A stretch of 28,172 bases of DNA from Prevotella sp. UBA2739. GTDB taxonomy: Bacteria > Bacteroidota > Bacteroidia > Bacteroidales > Bacteroidaceae. The stretch covers positions 18,644 through 46,815 of the forward strand of contig DEJV01000058.1 of assembly GCA_002353525.1 (NCBI GenBank). The letters are read 5' to 3'. A program made the position numbers and the translations under genes. The notes under the pieces were generated by a model. The model did no database searches, was not told the origin of the DNA, and was given only the letters and a program-made list of their open reading frames with translations. Position 1 is the stretch's first letter; each line of letters opens with the position of its first letter. Of the stretch, positions 1 through 7,428 are shown in pieces.

Positions 1-641
1 TGCTTCTCCCACATCACCACATCGTAGTCCTCCAACTCTTTCAATGTGGCATCAGCCAACTCGTTTGAGCCTGGAAGTGTATAAGGAACAATGCCCAGAC
101 CCAGCGGACAGAAAGCTTTCGTCTCGGGAATCATGCTCCACAGAATCTTAGTGAGCACATCCTTGCCAAGGAACTCACGCTTGTGGCTCATGGCAACCAA
201 CTCGATGGGATGAGTGTGAACGGTGGCTTTATAGGGGCTGCCGCTCTCAATGAGATGGGCATGCACGGTAAGATGGCTGGGCAGCTCACTTGTCGGCATC
301 ACAGCATTGTCGGCAATGATGACGTATGAGGCACAATCGTCGAGGATGCGGATCACCGAACCATTGTCCATGGGCCAACGAGCCAGGTCGCGCATGCGCT
401 TGCCCGTTCCTTTGCAATAGAAATAACAGCCTTTGAGTGCAGGTAGTGTCACGCCGATTTGCTTTACGTCGCTGATGGCAGGCAGCTGGCGAATATCGTC
501 GTCTACCAAGTCGGTCACGTTGACGGTGATGTTACCGCCGTTGCGCTCGGCCCATCCGTTCTGCCAGAGATATCCGGCCACTTCTGCTATTTTGTCAATC
601 TCTTGTTTCAAGGCAGGTCTGCCCTCTAGTATACTTTTCAT
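1..641 (-). CDS. rhaD: L-rhamnulose-1-phosphate aldolase, C-terminus cut by window edge
   Basis: Class II (zinc) aldolase that splits L-rhamnulose 1-phosphate into dihydroxyacetone phosphate and L-lactaldehyde, the last committed step of rhamnose catabolism in the cytoplasm. The 213 visible residues resemble Bacteroides RhaD along their whole length: an N-terminal ERNGGNITVN segment (residues 32-41), then SEL with E119 and the HTHP motif with H142 and H144. These match the catalytic Glu and two zinc-ligand His of E. coli RhaD (E117, H141, H143). The third zinc His and the C-terminus lie beyond base 1. The ATG at 639-641 is supported by a TAnnTTTG element about 40 bp upstream. The AraC-type regulator just upstream on the same strand fits a rhamnose locus. 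Family assignment is confident; the locus role is inferred from the neighbour. Confidence 0.93.
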   Translation of the reverse strand, partial: MKSILEGRPALKQEIDKIAEVAGYLWQNGWAERNGGNITVNVTDLVDDDIRQLPAISDVKQIGVTLPALKGCYFYCKGTGKRMRDLARWPMDNGSVIRILDDCASYVIIADNAVMPTSELPSHLTVHAHLIESGSPYKATVHTHPIELVAMSHKREFLGKDVLTKILWSMIPETKAFCPLGLGIVPYTLPGSNELADATLKELEDYDVVMWEK

Positions 642-680
642 CTTTAAATGTTTAAGTTTGTGAGTTTTTAAGTTTTGCCG

Positions 681-688
681 CAAAGGTA
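681..688 (-). promoter_or_regulatory. Predicted Bacteroidetes -7 box for rhaD
   Basis: On the minus strand the sequence reads TACCTTTG, a full match to TAnnTTTG, about 40 nt before the rhaD ATG. A possible but weak -33 element (TTG, 706-708) lies 17 bp upstream. This suggests rhaD can be transcribed separately from the AraC gene. Confidence 0.55.
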
Positions 689-743
689 GTGAAAAACAGC
701 CGCACCAAGCATCACTATTTGATTTTCGTTCTGAAACTTTTGG

Positions 744-1619
744 CTAAATGCCACTACGGAACTCGCTGGGCTTGCGGCCCACCTTTGCACGGAACTTCGA
801 CGAGAAATAGTCGGGCGACTCGAAGTTCAGCTGATAGGCTATCTCCTTGATGCTCATATCGGTGGTCGACAGCAGTTCCTTGGCGCGTTGCAGCTTCAGG
901 TCTTGCTGATAGAGCGAGGGCGAGATGCCCGTGAACTCCTTAAAGAGTTTGCGGAAATTGCTGTAGCTGACACCCAGCTCCTCGGCCACCTGTTGAATGG
1001 TGAGCTCGCTTTCAAGCGACTCACGAATACGCAGACGGGCCTTATTGATCATGTCCACATGCGAACGGTTTTTATTCAGTTTGCGATTACGCTCCAGTGC
1101 ATACATAAGTCCCAACAGGTGGTTCACGATGCCCGCCAGCATCTGCTGGAAATAGGCAGCCTCCTCGAGAGCTGTCTGATAGGCACTTTCATAAAGCCGG
1201 ACAATATCGCTGGAGAATCCCACATGGTAGATAGGCTTTTCTACTGAGAGGAAACCATACTTAATGCGGTCGTCAATGTTACGTCCTTTGAACCCAATCC
1301 AATAGCTCTTCCACCCCTTACCAGGAGCAGGATGGTACGAATGCCATTCACCTGGGAAGAGCAAAAACAGGTCGCCTTCCTTGATGCGGGTCTCTTTCTG
1401 GTGCTCGCTCTTAAAGATGCCTTCACCCTCCACCAGATAGAGCAGTTGGTATTCATTCAGCGTGCGACCTTTATTCACATCGAAATAATAGCCATCAGCA
1501 TGCCCCTTGGTTGGATAAGGGTCACCAGCCTGAATCTCTTCATAGCCTACAGTGCTTATATAGAGCCCCCATAGTGCATCGTGCTCGTTGTTGACCAAGT
1601 ATTTACTGATTTGCTTCAT
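744..1619 (-). CDS. AraC-family transcriptional regulator, probable rhamnose regulator
   Basis: A 291-residue AraC/XylS regulator. The N-terminal half (about residues 15-165) looks like an AraC-type cupin sensor domain (EYQLLYLVEGEGIF, then EGDLFLLFPGEWHSYHP). The last 100 residues carry the two helix-turn-helix units: LTIQQVAEELGVSYSNFRKL, then MSIKEIAYQLNFESPDYFSS followed by the family-typical F..KVGRKPSEFR ending. I chose the ATG at 1617-1619; the frame is open two codons further to a TTG, but the ATG is the better start. It lies directly upstream of rhaD on the same strand, and in Bacteroides thetaiotaomicron an AraC-type RhaR sits in the rhamnose operon. Control of rhamnose genes is therefore the likely role, by inference from context. 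The effector cannot be read from the sequence. Confidence 0.88.
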   Translation of the reverse strand: MKQISKYLVNNEHDALWGLYISTVGYEEIQAGDPYPTKGHADGYYFDVNKGRTLNEYQLLYLVEGEGIFKSEHQKETRIKEGDLFLLFPGEWHSYHPAPGKGWKSYWIGFKGRNIDDRIKYGFLSVEKPIYHVGFSSDIVRLYESAYQTALEEAAYFQQMLAGIVNHLLGLMYALERNRKLNKNRSHVDMINKARLRIRESLESELTIQQVAEELGVSYSNFRKLFKEFTGISPSLYQQDLKLQRAKELLSTTDMSIKEIAYQLNFESPDYFSSKFRAKVGRKPSEFRSGI

Positions 1620-1666
1620 AAGCAAGAAAACGATTACTTGAGTGTTTTTATTTTTCTTAGATGTTG

Positions 1667-1674
1667 CAAAAATA
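1667..1674 (-). promoter_or_regulatory. Possible -7 box for the AraC gene
   Basis: Minus strand reads TATTTTTG, a match to TAnnTTTG, 48 nt before the chosen ATG. The region is A/T-rich and no clear -33 TTTG is visible, so chance is a real alternative. Confidence 0.4.
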
Positions 1675-1718
1675 ATAAAAACTATTTGATTTTCTATCGT
1701 TTTTTCATTTTTTTGTCG

Positions 1719-1726
1719 TACTTTTG
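1719..1726 (+). promoter_or_regulatory. Predicted -7 box for nagB
   Basis: TACTTTTG matches TAnnTTTG and lies 43 bp before the nagB ATG at 1770. No convincing -33 element is seen upstream in the T-rich stretch. It supports starting translation at 1770, not at the upstream open codons of the same frame, which precede the box. Confidence 0.5.
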
Positions 1727-1769
1727 TGCCAAAGTAACAAAATTAACGTTTAATTTCACATTTATAATT

Positions 1770-2564
1770 ATGAGAGTTATCATCGAATCAGACTATCAGA
1801 AAATGTCACAGTGGGCAGCAGAGCATGTGATTCAGCGAATCAACGAGTTCAAGCCCACGGCTGAGAAGCCGTTTGTGCTTGGTCTGCCGACGGGTTCTTC
1901 GCCTGAAGGTATGTATGCTTGCCTGGTGAAGGCAAACAAAGAGGGACGTGTATCGTTTAAGAATGTTTTGACATTCAACATGGACGAGTATGTCGGACTG
2001 GCTGAAGACCACCCCGAGAGCTATCATTCGTTTATGGCCCGCAACTTGTTCGACCACATAGACTGCCCGAAAGAGAACATCCACATACTGAACGGAAATG
2101 CCGAGGACCTGGAAGCTGAGTGCCGGCACTATGAGGAGATGATTGCCGAGGCCGGTGGTATCGACCTGTTCATTGGCGGCATTGGTCCCGATGGTCATAT
2201 TGCTTTCAACGAGCCTTATTCGTCGCTGGCATCGCGCACCCGTGTGAAGACGCTGACCACCGACACCATTATTGCCAACTCTCGGTTCTTCGACAATGAT
2301 GTCAACAAGGTGCCCAAGCTGGCGCTGACCGTAGGTGTAGCCACTGTGATGGATGCCCGCGAGGTGATGATCCTGGTAAACGGCCATCACAAGGCCCGCG
2401 CCATGAAGGCTGCTGTGGAGGGACCGCTGACCCAGGAATGGACCATCAGCGCCCTGCAGACCCACCGCCACGGCATCATCGTATGCGACGAGGCTGCCAC
2501 CGACGAGCTGAAAGTGGGAACCTACAAGTATTTCAAGGACATTGAGAAAGACAATCTTCTCTAA
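1770..2564 (+). CDS. nagB: Glucosamine-6-phosphate deaminase
   Basis: Cytoplasmic enzyme converting glucosamine 6-phosphate to fructose 6-phosphate and ammonia, which feeds amino sugars into glycolysis. The 264-residue product is nearly the same length as E. coli NagB (266) and is alignable without gaps at the active site: D72 in FNMDEYVG, and D141, H143 and E148 in GPDGHIAFNEP, at the same numbers as the E. coli catalytic residues. The E. coli allosteric-site residues S151, R158, K160, T161 and Y254 are also present, suggesting activation by N-acetylglucosamine 6-phosphate may be kept (inference). The start ATG at 1770 gives the canonical MRVII N-terminus; the frame is open further upstream, but that part has no family similarity. 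It is divergent from the AraC gene, and a terminator follows it. Confidence 0.97.
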   Translation: MRVIIESDYQKMSQWAAEHVIQRINEFKPTAEKPFVLGLPTGSSPEGMYACLVKANKEGRVSFKNVLTFNMDEYVGLAEDHPESYHSFMARNLFDHIDCPKENIHILNGNAEDLEAECRHYEEMIAEAGGIDLFIGGIGPDGHIAFNEPYSSLASRTRVKTLTTDTIIANSRFFDNDVNKVPKLALTVGVATVMDAREVMILVNGHHKARAMKAAVEGPLTQEWTISALQTHRHGIIVCDEAATDELKVGTYKYFKDIEKDNLL

Positions 2565-2574
2565 TTCACCAACT

Positions 2575-2597
2575 GGGGCGGAATATTTCCGCCCCTT
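2575..2597 (+). terminator. Hairpin terminator after nagB
   Basis: A 9-bp G/C-rich stem (GGGGCGGAA with TTCCGCCCC) with a 3-nt loop lies 11 bases after the nagB stop and 20 bases before the next gene. Only two T residues follow directly, so it may terminate weakly or act as an mRNA-stabilising hairpin that lowers readthrough into the GH97 gene. Confidence 0.6.
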
Positions 2598-2614
2598 CAA
2601 TAACCAATAATATC

Positions 2615-4609
2615 ATGAAAAAGCTTTTGTTTCTTTTTCTTTTCTTATGCTTGTCGGTTGCCGTGAGCGCCCAACAGGCCAAAGTATGTTCACCCGACGG
2701 AAGACTTCAGGTGAACGTGTTTTGCAATGACGGTCACGCCGAGTATGAAGTTATCTATGGCGGAATAACTGTACTCGAACGTTCGCAGTTGGGATTTTGC
2801 ACCAACATAGGCGACTTTGCCGGTAACTTGCGTATCACCGACTGTCATGAGCAGCCCGTCAGCAAGCACTATCAGATGGATCGTGTGAAAGCATCCGACA
2901 TCAACTATGAGGCCAACCGACTGGATGTGGAGTTCGAGAATGCCGACCACCACTGCATGACGGTCACATTCTGCGTGTCAGACAACAATATTGCCTTCCG
3001 CTATAGCATTCCCCGACCCGAGAAAGACAATCCGAAGTGCATGAACATTCTCAGCGAGGAGACATCGTTCAAAGTTCCGGAAACAACCACCTCGTTTTTG
3101 TGTCCGCAAATCAATCCCATGACAGGATGGGAGCGCACCAAGCCCAGTTATGAGGAGGACTACAAGACCGACCAGCCCGTGAATGTGAAGTCCAAATACA
3201 AACAAGGGTATACTTTCCCCTGCCTGTTCCGTCTGCCCCTCGCCTCTCCCTCCCCTTCTCTCAAATCTAACAACATCTGGCTGCTCATCAGCGAGACGGG
3301 AGTGAGTAGCAAGTATTGCGCCTCGCACCTAAGCGATTTCGATGCCAACCGCGGCTATCAGATTGCTTTCCCCATGGAGGGCGAGAACAATGGCGTGGGT
3401 AGTGCCTTCGCATCGATATCGCTGCCCGGCGAAACACCTTGGCGCACCATCACCATTGGCGAGACGCTGAAGCCCATCGTCGAGACAACCGTTGCCTACG
3501 ATGTGGTGGAACCACTTTATGCCCCATCGCAAGACTACATGCCTGGCCGCTACACATGGAGCTGGCTCATCTGGCAAGACAAGAGCATCAACTACGACGA
3601 CCAGGTGAAGTTCATCGATTTGGCATCGGCGATGCAGATTGAGTATTGCTTGGTAGACAACTGGTGGGACACACAGATTGGCCGTGAGCGCATGGCTGAG
3701 CTGTCACGCTACGCACAGTCGAAAGGCGTGAAGCTGATGCTCTGGTATAACTCTAACGGCTACAGCAACGATGCGCCGCAAGGACCACGCGACTGCATGA
3801 ACACGGCCATTGCCCGCGAGCGCGAGATGAAATGGCTCAAGAGCATTGGCGTGGTGGGCATCAAGGTTGATTTCTTCGGGTCTGACAAGCAAGAGACCAT
3901 GCGCCTCTACGAAGACATTCTGAGCGATGCCAACCGCTACGGACTGCAGGTGGTATTCCACGGATGCACCATTCCGCGCGGATGGGAGCGCATGTACCCC
4001 AACTATGTGTCGAGCGAGGCTGCCCTGGCCAGCGAGAATGTTTATTTCACCGACCAGCATGCCAAGGCCGAAGGATTCGAGCTCACTATGCATCCTTTCT
4101 GCCGTAACGCCATGGGAGCGTTCGACTGGGGAGGCGTCATCATGAACCGTTACATGAGCAAGGACAACAAGAGCCGCCACCCACGCTATACCAGCGACGT
4201 GTTCGAGATGGCCACTGGCATTACCAATCAGACATTTGTGCAGTGCATTGCCATGCAACCCAACAATCTCGACGAGCTGCCGCAGTTTGAGTTGGATTTC
4301 ATCCGCCAGCTGCCCACCACATGGGATGAGACACGGTTCATCGACGGTTATCCCGGGAAGTATGTTGTTCTAGCCCGCCGACATGGTGCCGACTGGTATG
4401 TGGCAGGTCTCAACGGAACGGACAAGGCGATGACCTTGACACTCAACTTGCCCATGATGGCCGGAGAAACGCTGAAATATTATACCGACAATGCCAAAAA
4501 GGAGGGTGAGACTGTTCCCTCTTCAGCCCTGAAATCATTGAAAGTGAATAAGAAAGGGTTGGCAAAAGTAACGCTCCAACCCATGGGCGGTATGATTCTC
4601 GTGAAGTAG
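2615..4609 (+). CDS. Secreted GH97 glycoside hydrolase (alpha-galactosidase/alpha-glucosidase type)
   Basis: A 664-residue glycoside hydrolase family 97 protein. An N-terminal signal peptide (lysine pair, long Leu/Phe core, AVSA then QQ) sends it to the periplasm. The N-terminal beta-sandwich (about 20-290) is followed by a (beta/alpha)8 barrel (about 300-570, with WSWLIWQDKSINYDDQ and CLVDNWWD) and a C-terminal beta domain ending GGMILVK. GH97 has inverting (SusB-like, catalytic Glu) and retaining (catalytic Asp) branches. Here KVDFFGSDKQ places D419 where the retaining branch has its nucleophile, E468 in VSSEAAL is a candidate acid/base, and the length is close to the retaining B. thetaiotaomicron enzyme rather than SusB (about 738). 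A retaining alpha-galactosidase is thus my preferred reading, with moderate certainty. It follows nagB across a terminator and is not in a polysaccharide utilisation locus here. Confidence 0.88.
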   Translation: MKKLLFLFLFLCLSVAVSAQQAKVCSPDGRLQVNVFCNDGHAEYEVIYGGITVLERSQLGFCTNIGDFAGNLRITDCHEQPVSKHYQMDRVKASDINYEANRLDVEFENADHHCMTVTFCVSDNNIAFRYSIPRPEKDNPKCMNILSEETSFKVPETTTSFLCPQINPMTGWERTKPSYEEDYKTDQPVNVKSKYKQGYTFPCLFRLPLASPSPSLKSNNIWLLISETGVSSKYCASHLSDFDANRGYQIAFPMEGENNGVGSAFASISLPGETPWRTITIGETLKPIVETTVAYDVVEPLYAPSQDYMPGRYTWSWLIWQDKSINYDDQVKFIDLASAMQIEYCLVDNWWDTQIGRERMAELSRYAQSKGVKLMLWYNSNGYSNDAPQGPRDCMNTAIAREREMKWLKSIGVVGIKVDFFGSDKQETMRLYEDILSDANRYGLQVVFHGCTIPRGWERMYPNYVSSEAALASENVYFTDQHAKAEGFELTMHPFCRNAMGAFDWGGVIMNRYMSKDNKSRHPRYTSDVFEMATGITNQTFVQCIAMQPNNLDELPQFELDFIRQLPTTWDETRFIDGYPGKYVVLARRHGADWYVAGLNGTDKAMTLTLNLPMMAGETLKYYTDNAKKEGETVPSSALKSLKVNKKGLAKVTLQPMGGMILVK

Positions 4610-4613
4610 TGTT

Positions 4614-4780
4614 CAAGAAGCAAGAGAGTTTTAAGAAGCAAGAGGCAAGAGCTTTTTAGGAAGCAAGAAGCAAGAAGCAAGAGATATGTCTTTCAAATGA
4701 GTATTCTCAAATGTAAAGGCTATTCTCTTGCTTCTTGCCTCTTGCTTCCTAATTAGACTTCTTGCTTCTTAACTAGGCTT
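4614..4780. repeat. AAGCAAG-type tandem repeats forming a large inverted repeat
   Basis: The gap between the convergent GH97 and clpB genes is filled with imperfect repeats of AAGCAAG/AGGCAAG on the left and their reverse complements on the right. Positions 4658-4683 and 4725-4750 form 26-bp arms with a single mismatch and a 41-base loop. Further CTTGCTTCTT copies follow to about 4770. It could act as a two-way transcription terminator for the flanking genes. There is no sign of a coding function. Confidence 0.8.
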
Positions 4781-4788
4781 CTTTCCTC

Positions 4789-7296
4789 TTAGTTCCTAAA
4801 CACCAGCCCGTCACCGAACTCGTCGATGATGATAGGTTTGTCACGGCTCACCTCATCGGCAAGGATCTTGCGCGAGAGGTCGTTAAGCACGTAGGTCTGG
4901 ATGGCGCGTTTCACCGGACGGGCACCAAATTCAGGCTCATAACCCATCGTGGCCAGATAGCTGACAGCCTGATCGGTGATTTCGAGCTGGATGCCTTGCG
5001 GTTCGAGCATCTTGGCCACGCGTGCCATCTGCAGGCGCACCACCTCGGCAATCTGCTGCTGCGTAAGCTGCTGGAAGGTGATAATCTCGTCGATACGGTT
5101 CAGGAACTCCGGTCGCATCGTGGCACGCAGTTGTTCGCGCGACGCATTCGATGTCATGATGATGATGGTATTCTTGAAGTTGGCCGTACGTCCCTTATTG
5201 TCGGTCAGTCGTCCGTCGTCGAGCACCTGCAACAGGATATTAAACACATCGGGATGGGCCTTCTCTATTTCATCGAACAGCACCACACTGTAAGGCTTGC
5301 GCCTCACGGCCTCGGTCAGCTGACCACCCTCGTCGTAACCTACATATCCCGGGGGCGCACCGATAAGTCGCGACACACTATACTTCTCTTGATACTCACT
5401 CATGTCGATACGCGTCATCATCTGCTCGTCGTTGAACAGATACTCGGCTAATGCCTTGGCCAACTCGGTCTTACCCACGCCCGTGGTTCCCAGGAAGATG
5501 AACGAGGCAATAGGACGCTTCGGGTCCTGCAGACCGGCACGACTACGGCGCACAGCATCGCTCACGGCGACGATGGCCTCGTCCTGGCCAATCACCCGTT
5601 TGTGCAGTTCTTCCTCCAGATGCAGCAGTTTCTCGCGCTCGCTCTGCATCATTTTCGTCACAGGAATACCTGTCCAGCGGCTCACCACCTCGGCAATATC
5701 GTCGGCTGTCACCTCCTCGCGCACCAGACGGTTGCCTGTCTGGGTGTCAGCCAGTTGCGCCTGCACGTGTTTGATATCATCCTCAAGAGCTTTCAGCTTT
5801 GAATAACGAATCTCGGCCACACGCCCATAATCGCCCTCGCGCTCAGCGCGCTCAGCCTCAAACTTCAGATTTTCTATCTCCTGCTTGTCCTGCTGTATTT
5901 TGTTCACCAACGAGCGTTCGCTTTCCCACTTGGCACGGAACTGTGTTTCCTGCTCGCGCAGTTCGGCAATCTCTTTATCCAACTGCGCTATCTTAGGCTC
6001 GTCGCCCTCGCGCTTGATGGCCTCGCGCTCAATCTCCAGCTGTGCCAGCTTTCGGGTAATCTCGTCGAGTTCCTCGGGCACGCTGTCGCGCTCCATACGC
6101 AGTTTAGCGGCAGCCTCATCCATTAGGTCGATGGCCTTATCGGGCAGGAATCGCTCACTGATATAGCGTTCGGAAAGCTGCACGGCGGCAATACAGGCAT
6201 CGTCTTGAATACGCACCTTGTGATGGTTCTCGTAGCGCTCTTTCAGTCCACGAAGAATGGAGATGGCACTCAGCTCGTCGGGCTCGTCTACCATCACCGT
6301 CTGGAAACGACGCTCCAGCGCTTTGTCTTTCTCAAAATATTTCTGATACTCATTGAGTGTCGTGGCACCGATGGCCCGCAATTCGCCACGGGCCAACGCC
6401 GGCTTCAGGATGTTGGCAGCATCCATGGCGCCCTCACCTCCGCCGGCACCAACCAGCGTGTGAATCTCATCGATGAACAAGATGATGCGGCCTTCGCTCT
6501 TGGTCACTTCCTTGATGACTCCCTTCAGTCGTTCCTCAAACTCTCCTTTATACTTGGCACCGGCAACAAGCGCTCCCATGTCGAGCGAGAACAACTGCTT
6601 GTTCTTCAGGTTTTCGGGCACGTCGCCCCGCACAATGCGCTGGGCCAGTCCCTCCACGATGGCCGTCTTACCTGTTCCCGGCTCACCTATCAAGATAGGA
6701 TTGTTTTTCGTACGGCGGCTCAATATCTGCAGCAACCTCCGAATCTCATCGTCGCGGCCGATGACCGGATCGAGTTTGCCGGCACGTGCCTCGGCCACCA
6801 GATTCTTGGCATACTTGTCGAGTGCCTGATAGTTCTCGTCGCCACTTTGCGAACGAACGTTCTCTCCCTGGCGCAGCTCACGGATAGCAGCCAGCATGTC
6901 CTTCTCGTTCATGCCTGCATCTTTCATGATGCGGCTCGCCGTGGAATTGACATTCAGCAGCGCCAGCAGCACAGGTTCGATGCTCACAAACTCATCGCCC
7001 ATCTTCTGGGCCATGTCCTCGGCTTTCACCAACACGTTGTTGGCATCGCCCGAGAGATAAGGCTGTCCGCCCTGCACCCGTGGCAGGTGTTGTATCTCGC
7101 CCTCCACCAATTGTTCTATATGAGCGGCATTCACTCCCAGCTTTTGGAAGATGAACGTCACCACATCTTTTCCTTTCTCCATGACACCTTTCAGCAGATG
7201 CACCGGCTCGATGCTCTGCTGGCCTGCCCGCTGGGCGGCATTGACAGCCTCCTGCACGGCTTCTTGTGCCTTGATTGTAAATTTGTCTAAGCTCAT
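4789..7296 (-). CDS. clpB: ATP-dependent disaggregase ClpB (Hsp100)
   Basis: Cytoplasmic heat-shock AAA+ hexamer that, with DnaK, pulls proteins out of aggregates. The 835 residues show the full layout: Clp N-domain (1-145), AAA-1 with Walker A GEPGTGKT (204-211), Walker B with D276/E277 and pore tyrosine Y249 in AKYKGEFE; a coiled-coil middle domain (about 405-520); AAA-2 with Walker A GTTGVGKT (603-610), Walker B D675/E676 and pore loop GYVGYDEG (650-657); and a C-terminal domain with GARPVKRAIQ. The ATG at 7294-7296 is chosen because it gives the canonical MSLDKF start and has an AGGAG 7 nt upstream. It is about 20 residues shorter than typical ClpB; the missing part lies after sensor-1 (IIIMTSNASREQLRATMRPE, about 711-730). 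It follows the cellobiose phosphorylase gene across a strong terminator. Confidence 0.96.
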   Translation of the reverse strand: MSLDKFTIKAQEAVQEAVNAAQRAGQQSIEPVHLLKGVMEKGKDVVTFIFQKLGVNAAHIEQLVEGEIQHLPRVQGGQPYLSGDANNVLVKAEDMAQKMGDEFVSIEPVLLALLNVNSTASRIMKDAGMNEKDMLAAIRELRQGENVRSQSGDENYQALDKYAKNLVAEARAGKLDPVIGRDDEIRRLLQILSRRTKNNPILIGEPGTGKTAIVEGLAQRIVRGDVPENLKNKQLFSLDMGALVAGAKYKGEFEERLKGVIKEVTKSEGRIILFIDEIHTLVGAGGGEGAMDAANILKPALARGELRAIGATTLNEYQKYFEKDKALERRFQTVMVDEPDELSAISILRGLKERYENHHKVRIQDDACIAAVQLSERYISERFLPDKAIDLMDEAAAKLRMERDSVPEELDEITRKLAQLEIEREAIKREGDEPKIAQLDKEIAELREQETQFRAKWESERSLVNKIQQDKQEIENLKFEAERAEREGDYGRVAEIRYSKLKALEDDIKHVQAQLADTQTGNRLVREEVTADDIAEVVSRWTGIPVTKMMQSEREKLLHLEEELHKRVIGQDEAIVAVSDAVRRSRAGLQDPKRPIASFIFLGTTGVGKTELAKALAEYLFNDEQMMTRIDMSEYQEKYSVSRLIGAPPGYVGYDEGGQLTEAVRRKPYSVVLFDEIEKAHPDVFNILLQVLDDGRLTDNKGRTANFKNTIIIMTSNASREQLRATMRPEFLNRIDEIITFQQLTQQQIAEVVRLQMARVAKMLEPQGIQLEITDQAVSYLATMGYEPEFGARPVKRAIQTYVLNDLSRKILADEVSRDKPIIIDEFGDGLVFRN

Positions 7297-7303
7297 AGTT
7301 TTG

Positions 7304-7308
7304 CTCCT
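7304..7308 (-). promoter_or_regulatory. Shine-Dalgarno of clpB
   Basis: Minus strand reads AAAGGAGC with AGGAG 7 nt before the clpB ATG. Most other genes here lack such a site, so this is unusual for the window. It decides the start at 7296 over the longer open frame. Strong initiation would suit a heat-shock gene. Confidence 0.75.
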
Positions 7309-7366
7309 TTCTTTTTTTGTGATTCTTTCTGCCCTTATGCGCTCAAACTTTGTGCCCAAAGGCCAA

Positions 7367-7408
7367 AAACGGACAAAACGGCAGGATTGTCTGCCGTTTT
7401 GTCCGTTT
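7367..7408 (-). terminator. Strong intrinsic terminator after cellobiose phosphorylase
   Basis: A perfect 18-bp inverted repeat (arms 7367-7384 and 7391-7408, AAACGGACAAAACGGCAG and its complement) with a 6-nt loop. On the minus strand the second arm runs into TTTTT. It sits 20 bases past the stop of the cellobiose phosphorylase gene and upstream of clpB, so it should isolate clpB from readthrough. Confidence 0.85.
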
Positions 7409-7428
7409 ATACTTGCAAAAAGTGGGTA

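Noticed and set aside
1806..2600. 264-codon minus-strand frame opposite nagB
   Set aside because: NagB on the plus strand has all catalytic residues; the opposite frame is an artefact.
6205..7290. 361-codon open frame on the plus strand opposite clpB
   Set aside because: Antisense shadow of the ClpB frame, histidine- and glutamine-rich low-credibility product, no promoter.
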